Positions 7,273-13,311 of a stretch of 22,452 nucleotides of DNA are shown one piece after another. The position numbers and the translations under genes were made by a program. Below the pieces are notes generated by a model that was not told where the DNA came from, did not search any database, and saw nothing but the letters and a program-made list of their open reading frames with translations. The stretch's first letter is position 1; each line of letters opens with the position of its first letter. The stretch covers positions 1-22,452 of the forward strand of contig JAFOJB010000365.1 in assembly GCA_017420455.1 (NCBI GenBank), in the 5' to 3' direction. Origin of the DNA: Blautia sp. GTDB taxonomy: Bacteria; Bacillota; Clostridia; Lachnospirales; Lachnospiraceae.

Positions 7273-8733
7273 ATGGAAGACTGGAACGATCTGAAAAGAA
7301 AAGCAATTCGTCATATTGAGGAAAAAAGCCCGCTGATCACAGAGACCGCGGACAGGATCTGGGAGTACGCAGAGCTTTCCCTGAAGGAATATCGGTCTGC
7401 AGACTGGTACTGCGCACTTCTGGAGAAGGAAGGCTTTGTGGTGACAAAGGGGATCGGAGGAATAGAGACCGCTTTTTCGGCCAACTTCGGAAAAGGAAGG
7501 CCATATATCGGGCTGCTGGCAGAATACGATGCTCTTTCCGGACTTTCCCAGAAAAAAGGAAAAACGCAGAAGGAGCCTCTGGAATCGGGCAGGAGCGGCC
7601 ATGGCTGCGGACACAATCTCCTGGGAGCCGGGGCACTGGCTGCGGCGCTGGGAGTGAAGGAATTCCTTTCCAGGTCCGGGAGCGAAGGAACCGTGATCCT
7701 GTACGGATGTCCCGGGGAGGAAGGCGGCGCGGCCAAGGCATTTATGGCCAGAGATCATGTCTGGGAGGAACTGGATGCCGCGCTTACCTGGCATCCGGAT
7801 GAGGCAAACGAGGTGGTCACCGGTTCCAGCAATGCCTGTATTCAGGTACAGTACCTGTTTCATGGGATCGCAGCCCACGCTTCTTCGGACCCGGACCGGG
7901 GCAGAAGCGCGCTGGACGCGGTGGAGCTGATGAATCTCGGCGTTCAGTTCCTCAGAGAGCATATGAGCGACGATGCCCGGATCCACTATGCCATTACAGA
8001 TTCCGGGGGAGTCAGCCCCAATGTGGTGCAGCCGGAGGCGGCAGTCCTGTATATGGTACGGTCGAAGCATGTGGCAGAAGCGGCGGCGCTCCAGAAACGG
8101 GTGGATAAAATCGCCGAAGGCGCCGCCCTCATGACAGAAACCACCTTTACGCGGAAGTTTATCGATGGAACCGCAGATACCGTCACCAACCATACCCTGG
8201 AAAGGCTGCTGTACCGGAACTTCGAAGAGCTGGGCGTTCCATCCTATACAGAGGAAGAGCATCTCTTCGCAGACCGGCTGTCCGGGACCTATCCGGGAAG
8301 GGAAGGGCTGCCCGGCTTCGGAGCGGAATTCGACCCGGTCGTGGCGAAAAAGGTAAAAGAGCTTCGGGAGAAGGCCGGCCATGCCATGGACGATTTCCTG
8401 CTTCCCCTGTTTACCGGTGAGATTTTCCGGCCGGGGTCTACAGATGTTGGCGATGTGAGCTGGGAATGTCCCACAGCCCAGATCCATGTGGCTTCCTGGC
8501 CGAATGGCTGTCCGGGTCATTCCTGGCAGAACGTGTCCTGCGGCGGCACTTCCATCGGCCACAAGGCAGCCATCCACGCAGGGAAGGTACTCTGCGCTGC
8601 TGTCATCGATCTTTTTACGGACCCGGAGATTCTGAAAGAGGCGAAAGAAGAATTCAAAGAGAGAACTGCCGGCGGGTATGTCTGCCCCATCGAGGAAGGC
8701 GCTGTCCCTGTCATACCGGAAGGATTGGAATAA
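7273..8733 (+). CDS. M20-family amidohydrolase, AbgB-like
   Basis: This 486-residue zinc-dependent hydrolase resembles the B subunit of p-aminobenzoyl-glutamate hydrolase and related M20 amidohydrolases, which cut amide bonds of N-acyl or aromatic amino acid conjugates in the cytoplasm. Metal-site motifs are SGHGCGHNLLG (108-118), YGCPGEEGGAA (144-153, with the catalytic and ligand glutamates) and LTWHPDEAN (171-179). The C-terminal part has the STDVGDVSWECP stretch typical of the group. It starts 2 bases after the ABC ATPase, so transporter and hydrolase are one operon and the hydrolase probably acts on the imported compound. AbgA, the partner subunit of E. coli AbgB, is not adjacent, so the exact substrate is open. 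Confidence 0.9.
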   Translation: MEDWNDLKRKAIRHIEEKSPLITETADRIWEYAELSLKEYRSADWYCALLEKEGFVVTKGIGGIETAFSANFGKGRPYIGLLAEYDALSGLSQKKGKTQKEPLESGRSGHGCGHNLLGAGALAAALGVKEFLSRSGSEGTVILYGCPGEEGGAAKAFMARDHVWEELDAALTWHPDEANEVVTGSSNACIQVQYLFHGIAAHASSDPDRGRSALDAVELMNLGVQFLREHMSDDARIHYAITDSGGVSPNVVQPEAAVLYMVRSKHVAEAAALQKRVDKIAEGAALMTETTFTRKFIDGTADTVTNHTLERLLYRNFEELGVPSYTEEEHLFADRLSGTYPGREGLPGFGAEFDPVVAKKVKELREKAGHAMDDFLLPLFTGEIFRPGSTDVGDVSWECPTAQIHVASWPNGCPGHSWQNVSCGGTSIGHKAAIHAGKVLCAAVIDLFTDPEILKEAKEEFKERTAGGYVCPIEEGAVPVIPEGLE

Positions 8734-8747
8734 ACGGCGGATCGTCA

Positions 8748-8779
8748 CAGTCCTCAGCCGGTGAGGCGTGAACTGTATC
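8748..8779 (+). repeat. Dispersed intergenic repeat, copy C
   Basis: This copy reads CAGTCCTCAGCCGGTGAGG, then CGTGAACTGTATC, starting 14 bases after the amidohydrolase stop. CAGT pairs with ACTG, and CCTCA with TGAGG inside. GGATC upstream (from 8739) and GATCC downstream (from 8783) could enclose the copy in an outer stem. Confidence 0.5.
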
Positions 8780-8857
8780 AGCTGATCCCCGAGACGGCTT
8801 CCATATAGCGGCAGTGTGCAGGGTCTCTCCTGATTCACTGTCCAGAGGAATGGCAGG

Positions 8858-8914
8858 AAACGGCCCCGCCTTTCTGTCCGCGTAACTGCGGTCGGAAAGG
8901 CGGGGCCGTTTTAT
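8858..8914. terminator. Terminator between convergent genes
   Basis: Positions 8858-8874 (AAACGGCCCCGCCTTTC) pair perfectly over 17 bp with 8895-8911, and CCGC/GCGG in the loop can extend the stem. TTTTATTT follows on the plus strand, ending the ABC/amidohydrolase operon. It lies just behind the stop codon of the minus-strand CBS gene, so it probably serves both directions, although the T-run is shorter on the minus strand. Confidence 0.9.
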
Positions 8915-9337
8915 TTACATGGTTTCGGAGCGGCTTTTTTTCAGCTCGCCATAGCAATACTTCATGATCACCTTTCTGGTGATGATGCCGATGAAATTGC
9001 CGGTATCGTCCACTACAGGAACGAAATTCTGGTTGATGGCGCAGTCCAGGAGATCCTCCATGTCGGCACTGGCTTTCATGGCCTTGTAGGTGGCCCTTCT
9101 GGGAATTGCCAGAATGGAAACTTCCTCCATATCCCTGATATCCGACAGGTGCAGATGCCGCATTCCCCACAGAAGATCTCCTTCGGAGATGGTTCCGGCA
9201 TATTTACCCTCTGTACTCAGAAGGGGAACGCAGGAATATTTGCGGTGCTCCATTTTCTCCAGAGCCTGCCGGAGAGATTCATCCTCCTGGATATAGGCGA
9301 CCTCGCTTTTCGGCGTCAGAAAGAAAAGAATATTCAA
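8915..9337 (-). CDS. CBS-pair domain protein
   Basis: This cytoplasmic protein of about 140 residues consists almost entirely of two CBS domains, a fold that usually binds adenine nucleotides and acts as an energy or redox sensor. The first CBS runs from SEVAYIQEDESLRQALEKM to GKYAGTISEGDLL, the second from RRATYKAMKASADMEDLL to DTGNFIGIITRKVIM. The frame is open 29 codons further upstream, but the TTG at 9337-9335 is preferred: GGAGG stands 8 bases before it, and the resulting start MNILFFLTPKSEVAYI matches the N-terminus I recall for related clostridial proteins. It follows asnA by 102 nt and may share its transcript. No enzymatic domain is attached and its partner is unknown. Confidence 0.85.
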   Translation of the reverse strand: MNILFFLTPKSEVAYIQEDESLRQALEKMEHRKYSCVPLLSTEGKYAGTISEGDLLWGMRHLHLSDIRDMEEVSILAIPRRATYKAMKASADMEDLLDCAINQNFVPVVDDTGNFIGIITRKVIMKYCYGELKKSRSETM

Positions 9338-9397
9338 TATGAGTACCTCCACGATCCCCGGCTCCGGATACAGAGCAGCTCCTGCGCTTTTCCTGCA

Positions 9398-9411
9398 CGG
9401 GAATATTCCCG
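9398..9411. repeat. 14-bp perfect palindrome between asnA and the CBS gene
   Basis: CGGGAATATTCCCG is its own reverse complement, flanked by GCA and CAC. It lies midway between the asnA stop (9440) and the CBS start (9337). It could be a protein-binding site or a transcript hairpin; there is no T-run that would make it a terminator. Confidence 0.6.
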
Positions 9412-9439
9412 CACTCCGGGACATTGCCGGGGGAAAAAG

Positions 9440-10453
9440 TCATAACAGCGGTATATGATGCTCGGCAGCGCGTTTCTGCACACCCTCCGGCCACAGAGAA
9501 ACATGGACCTCGCCGATATGCGCTTTTCTTAAATAGAACATACAGATCCTGGACTGGCCGATGCCGCCTCCGATGGTGTAGGGAAGCTCCCTGTTCAGGA
9601 TAGCCTGCTGGAAGGGGAGAGCGCGGCGGTCGTCGCAGCCTGCCTCGGTAAGCTGGCTGTCCAGAGAGTTTTCGTCTACACGGATCCCCATGGAGGAAAG
9701 CTCCAGGGCGATGTCCAGCACAGGGTAGTAGACAAGGATATCTCCGTTCAGTTCCCAGTCGTCATAGTCCGGGGCACGTCCGTCATGCCGTTCCCCGTTG
9801 GAGAGGGTCTTTCCTACCTGCATAAGGAAGACGGCTCCCTTTTCCTTTACGATCCGGTATTCCCTTTCCTTGGGGGTGAGATCCGGATACATGTCGACCA
9901 GCTCCTGGGTGCTGACAAAAGCGATTTCCCGGGGAAGGATCTCCTCGATATAGTCATACTGGACCGCCATGAATTTCTCCGTCTTTCTAAGGGCGCTGTA
10001 AATGGCGCGGACGGTAAAGATGAGAGTATCCATGTTGCGGTCCTCTTTGGAGATGATCTTTTCCCAGTCCCACTGGTCCACATAGATGGAGTGGATGTTG
10101 TCCACATCCTCGTCCCTGCGGATGGCAACCATATCCGTGTACAGACCTTCGCCCTCCTGGAAGCCGTATTTTTTCAGCGCATAGCGTTTCCACTTTGCCA
10201 GAGAATGCACGATCTCCGCATTGCCGGTGAACCCCTTTATATCAAAGCTTACAGGACGCTCCACTCCGTTCAGGTTATCATTAAGGCCGGATGTGGGATC
10301 TACAAAAACAGGAGCTGAAACACGAAGCAGGTTCAGCTTCTGTGCCAGCGTCTGCTGGAAAAAGTCTTTTACGGTTTTGATGGCTACCTGGGTATCATGC
10401 AGGCTGAGATCCGGCTTATACCCGATGGGAATGATAAACTTTTCTGAATTCAC
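9440..10453 (-). CDS. asnA: Aspartate--ammonia ligase (asparagine synthetase A)
   Basis: AsnA makes asparagine from aspartate and ammonia with ATP, by a class II aminoacyl-tRNA synthetase-like fold. The 337-residue protein is full length. It shows the family sequence along its whole length, for example FFQQTLAQKLNLLRVSAPVFV near the N-terminus, LNDNLNGVERPVSFDI, ALKKYGFQEGEGLYTDM, DQWDWEKII, and the C-terminal TIGGGIGQSRICMFYL. The start is GTG at 10453, with GGGAGG about 8 bases upstream. It is read from its own promoter at 10532-10560 and may continue into the CBS gene. Confidence 0.96.
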   Translation of the reverse strand: MNSEKFIIPIGYKPDLSLHDTQVAIKTVKDFFQQTLAQKLNLLRVSAPVFVDPTSGLNDNLNGVERPVSFDIKGFTGNAEIVHSLAKWKRYALKKYGFQEGEGLYTDMVAIRRDEDVDNIHSIYVDQWDWEKIISKEDRNMDTLIFTVRAIYSALRKTEKFMAVQYDYIEEILPREIAFVSTQELVDMYPDLTPKEREYRIVKEKGAVFLMQVGKTLSNGERHDGRAPDYDDWELNGDILVYYPVLDIALELSSMGIRVDENSLDSQLTEAGCDDRRALPFQQAILNRELPYTIGGGIGQSRICMFYLRKAHIGEVHVSLWPEGVQKRAAEHHIPLL

Positions 10454-10483
10454 GTTAAAACCTCCCTGAGAATGAAGAACTCC

Positions 10484-10550
10484 GGCGGTTTCTTACGTGA
10501 CATGGCAAAACCGCCTTATGAAGCAGACCTTATTATAACAGGAAACCGCC
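10484..10550 (-). promoter_or_regulatory. GGCGGTTT repeats around the asnA promoter and leader
   Basis: GGCGGTTT occurs three times: on the minus strand at 10550-10543, between the -35 and -10 boxes; again at 10515-10508; and inverted at 10491-10484. The last two can form an 8-bp hairpin with a 16-nt loop in the leader. The copy inside the promoter spacer is where a repressor would act. This could be an operator set, but the regulator is unknown. Confidence 0.4.
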
Positions 10551-10560
10551 CACATTGCAA
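10532..10560 (-). promoter_or_regulatory. asnA: Promoter of asnA
   Basis: On the minus strand, TTGCAA (10560-10555) and a perfect TATAAT (10537-10532) are separated by 17 bp. The start codon is about 80 nt downstream. Confidence 0.8.
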
Positions 10561-10611
10561 CGATACTGTTCAGATCCCCTTTTCTCCCCCTTTCCTCCCA
10601 GCTGGTTTTTC

Positions 10612-10640
10612 TTTACAGAAGAAGAAAAAAAAGGTAGAAT
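10612..10640 (+). promoter_or_regulatory. Promoter of the zinc-ribbon membrane protein gene
   Basis: TTTACA (10612-10617) and TAGAAT (10635-10640) are separated by 17 bp. AGGAGG follows at about 10655-10660, in front of the ATG at 10668. It is divergent from the asnA promoter, with about 50 bp between the two -35 boxes. Confidence 0.6.
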
Positions 10641-10667
10641 AAAGAAAAAAGAAAAGGAGGCGGTCAG

Positions 10668-11018
10668 ATGCGGGGCAGGAGAAAATGTCAGATCTGCGAC
10701 GGGCCGATCGTCAATGGACGGTGTAAATACTGCGGGATGCCCTATCGCAGCGATGAAGAGCTTTATCATTTAAATGAGAACAGAAGAGAGCACTACCGCC
10801 ATGTGAGCAGCAGTGTTCGCCAGAAGCTGAGGGAATCGGAGATTCCGCTGAGCGACAGGAACAGTAATGCTTACATAGAGCAGATAAAAACCGGAAACAG
10901 AAAGCCGCAGCAGAAAAGACAGGGAAAGAAAAGCACGAACATCCTGTCAAAGGCAGGCATTGCATATGTGATATTTTTACTCTTCGTTGTGCTCGTGAAT
11001 ATGGGAGGGTGCAGGTAG
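10668..11018 (+). CDS. Small zinc-ribbon protein with C-terminal membrane anchor
   Basis: This is a hypothetical protein of 116 residues. A four-cysteine zinc ribbon opens the protein (Cys7, Cys10, Cys19, Cys22; CQIC and CKYC). A basic, helical middle (about residues 27-95) contains RREHYRHVSSSVRQKLRES and many Lys/Arg/Gln residues. A single hydrophobic segment (about 97-113, ending VLVNMGGCR) can anchor it in the membrane, leaving the ribbon on the cytoplasmic side. The ribosome binding site AGGAGG is well placed. It is the first gene after its promoter and lies upstream of nrdD. No function is known to me; zinc-ribbon-plus-anchor proteins of this kind are common in clostridia. Confidence 0.8.
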   Translation: MRGRRKCQICDGPIVNGRCKYCGMPYRSDEELYHLNENRREHYRHVSSSVRQKLRESEIPLSDRNSNAYIEQIKTGNRKPQQKRQGKKSTNILSKAGIAYVIFLLFVVLVNMGGCR

Positions 11019-11030
11019 ACTCTCCGGGAT

Positions 11031-11134
11031 ACGGATAAGAGGAGGATTTTGCTGCCGGCCGTGGTCCGGCCGGCTCTGCAAAGCCCCCATCCGGCAATTA
11101 TTGTATGTCAGTATATTCTTACGAATAAGAGGAG
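11031..11134 (+). promoter_or_regulatory. Leader element of nrdD (copy 1 of a repeated leader)
   Basis: From 11041 to 11134 this leader aligns with 18746-18838, in front of a different gene. The last 28 nt, ending in the ribosome binding site AGAGGAG, are identical, and the 70 nt from 11065 differ at about nine places. A hairpin is formed by GCCGGCC (11054-11060) and GGCCGGC (11068-11074) with a 7-nt loop. The 20 nt at 11031-11050 also resemble the 3' end of the other copy (18826-18845) with one substitution and one insertion, as if a second partial copy lay in tandem. I recognise no known riboswitch core and no NrdR-type box. Confidence 0.6.
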
Positions 11135-11141
11135 CAGTGAT

Positions 11142-13283
11142 ATGTCCGAACTGTATGTGATAAAAAAGGACGGAACCCGGGAGGAGTTCCGGCCGGAGAA
11201 GATTCTCACCGCGGTGAACAAATCCGCGGCCAGAATCCTTTACACCTTTACGGAAGAGGAAAAGGAGTTCATCTGCCGCTTTGCCAGGGAGCGGGCTTCT
11301 TCCCTGGGAAAGAGCGGGATCCGGATCCAGGAGATGCACAACATTGTGGAAGGAGCGCTGGAGCAGGTGAATCCGGCTGTGGCCAAGAGCTACCGGGACT
11401 ACCGGAACTATAAGCAGGATTTCATCCACATGATGGACGATGTATACACCAAAAGCCAGACGATCCGCTATATCGGGGATAAGAGCAACGCCAACACGGA
11501 CAGCGCTCTGGTAGCCACCAAACGGAGCCTGATCTTTAACGAGCTGAACAAGGAGCTTTACCGGAAATTCTTCATGAACCGGAATGAACTGCAGGCCTGC
11601 AAGGACGGTTACATCTATATTCACGACCAGTCCGCCAGGCTGGATACCATGAACTGCTGTCTTTTTGATGTGGCGAACGTTCTTTCCGGCGGCTTTGAGA
11701 TGGGAAATGTCTGGTATAACGAGCCAAAATCCCTGGATACCGCCTTCGATGTCATGGGAGACATCATCCTGAGCACGGCAGCCCAGCAGTACGGCGGTTT
11801 TACGGTGCCGGAGGTGGACAAGATCCTGGCGCCCTACGCGAAGAAAAGCTACGACAGGTACATCCGGGAATTCATGAAATATACGGACGACAGCCTGAAG
11901 GGCCGGGAGGAAAAGGCGATCGTGTACGCCCTGGACAAGGTAAAACGGGAGTATGACCAGGGCTGGCAGGGAATCGAATATAAGCTGAATACCGTAGGCT
12001 CTTCCCGGGGAGATTATCCCTTTGTCACCGTCACCATGGGACTCGGCACAGGACAGTTCGAGAAAATGTGCAATCTTTCCCTGCTGAAGGTACACCAGGG
12101 AGGGCAGGGGAAGGAAGGCCATAAAAAGCCGGTCCTGTTCCCGAAGATCGTCTTCCTTTATGACGAAAACATCCATGGAAAGGGAAAATGCTGCGAGGAT
12201 GTATTTGAGGCGGGAGTGGACTGCTCCTCCAGGACCATGTATCCGGACTGGCTTTCCCTCACCGGAGAAGGCTATATTGCCAGTATGTACAAAAAATACG
12301 GGAAGGTGATCAGCCCCATGGGCTGCAGGGCTTTTCTGAGCCCCTGGTACGAACGGGGAGGTATGGAGCCGGCAGATGAGAAGGATGTTCCGGTGTTTGT
12401 AGGAAGGTTCAACATCGGCGCCGTAAGCCTCCATCTTCCCATGATCCTGGCAAAGGCAAGGTCCGAAAGCAGAGATTTCTACGAGGTGCTGGATTTCTAT
12501 CTGGAGATGATCCGTTCCCTTCATATCAGGACCTACGAATACCTGGCCCAGATGCGGGCTTCCACGAACCCTCTGGCTTACTGCGAGGGAGGCTTCTATG
12601 GCGGGAATCTCCAGCCTCATGAGAAGATCGGCAGGCTCCTTCGGCCGGCTACGGCTTCCTTCGGCATTACGGCTCTGAATGAGCTGCAGGAGCTGTACAA
12701 CGGAAAGTCCATTGCGGAGGATGGGCAGTTTGCCCTGGAGGTGCTGCAGTATATCAATAAGAAGATCGCGCAGTACAAAAAAGAGGACGGCCATCTTTAT
12801 GCGATCTACGGAACGCCGGCGGAGAGCCTTTGCGGTCTGCAGGTGGAACAGTTCCGCAGAATGTACGGAATCGTCGCAAAGGTTTCCGACCGCCCTTATG
12901 TGAGCAACAGCTTCCACTGCCATGTGACAGAGGATATTACTCCCATTGAAAAACAGGATCTGGAGGGAAGGTTCTGGGAATTGTGCAACGGCGGGAAGAT
13001 CCAGTATGTGCGATATCCCATCAGCTACAACAAGGAAGCGGTGAGGACACTGATCAGGCGCGCCATGAAGCTGGGATACTATGAAGGAGTGAATCTTTCT
13101 CTGGCCTATTGCGATGACTGCGGTCACGAAGAGCTGGAAATGGACGTTTGCCCGGTGTGCGGCTCAAGGAATCTGACCAAGATCGACCGTATGAACGGGT
13201 ATCTTTCCTATTCGAGAGTCCATGGCGACACCAGGCTCAACGATGCCAAGATGGCAGAGATCGCGGAGAGAAAATCCATGTAG
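11142..13283 (+). CDS. nrdD: Anaerobic (class III) ribonucleoside-triphosphate reductase
   Basis: NrdD reduces ribonucleoside triphosphates to deoxyribonucleotides under anoxic conditions, using a glycyl radical installed by the radical-SAM activase NrdG. The protein has 713 residues. Domains in order: an N-terminal ATP-cone (about 3-95, VIKKDGTREEFRPEKI), the catalytic barrel with the cysteine pair Cys172/Cys173 in DTMNCCLFD, and a C-terminal zinc site (Cys657, Cys660, Cys670, Cys673) followed by the glycyl radical segment RMNGYL with Gly686. The ATG at 11142 has AGAGGAG 7 bases upstream; the frame is open further upstream only by chance. No nrdG lies beside it. The leader is repeated elsewhere in the window. 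The next gene starts 28 bases after the stop codon. Confidence 0.96.
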   Translation: MSELYVIKKDGTREEFRPEKILTAVNKSAARILYTFTEEEKEFICRFARERASSLGKSGIRIQEMHNIVEGALEQVNPAVAKSYRDYRNYKQDFIHMMDDVYTKSQTIRYIGDKSNANTDSALVATKRSLIFNELNKELYRKFFMNRNELQACKDGYIYIHDQSARLDTMNCCLFDVANVLSGGFEMGNVWYNEPKSLDTAFDVMGDIILSTAAQQYGGFTVPEVDKILAPYAKKSYDRYIREFMKYTDDSLKGREEKAIVYALDKVKREYDQGWQGIEYKLNTVGSSRGDYPFVTVTMGLGTGQFEKMCNLSLLKVHQGGQGKEGHKKPVLFPKIVFLYDENIHGKGKCCEDVFEAGVDCSSRTMYPDWLSLTGEGYIASMYKKYGKVISPMGCRAFLSPWYERGGMEPADEKDVPVFVGRFNIGAVSLHLPMILAKARSESRDFYEVLDFYLEMIRSLHIRTYEYLAQMRASTNPLAYCEGGFYGGNLQPHEKIGRLLRPATASFGITALNELQELYNGKSIAEDGQFALEVLQYINKKIAQYKKEDGHLYAIYGTPAESLCGLQVEQFRRMYGIVAKVSDRPYVSNSFHCHVTEDITPIEKQDLEGRFWELCNGGKIQYVRYPISYNKEAVRTLIRRAMKLGYYEGVNLSLAYCDDCGHEELEMDVCPVCGSRNLTKIDRMNGYLSYSRVHGDTRLNDAKMAEIAERKSM

Positions 13284-13311
13284 TTCAGAGGAGAAAAGGA
13301 AGGGAGAATTA

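Noticed and set aside
7243..8838. A 531-codon minus-strand frame opposite the amidohydrolase gene, and similar long antisense frames at 20407-21906 and 14969-16261
   Set aside because: All mirror recognised genes; their translations are Cys/His/Arg-rich with no motifs. Shadows of GC-rich third positions.
11019..11141. NrdR box or cobalamin riboswitch controlling nrdD
   Set aside because: No paired NrdR-type AT-rich palindromes and no B12-box-like sequence are visible.
11049..11141. Leader peptide or earlier TTG start for nrdD at 11049
   Set aside because: The frame is open, but the TTG sits only 3 bases after the purine run. The translated stretch is not NrdD-like, and it lies in the repeated leader, where the other copy is non-coding.
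10977..13127. A very long open frame (about 716 codons) on the minus strand, antisense to nrdD
   Set aside because: nrdD is unmistakable on the plus strand. The antisense frame has no family resemblance and no ribosome binding site. It arises from codon bias of the real gene.
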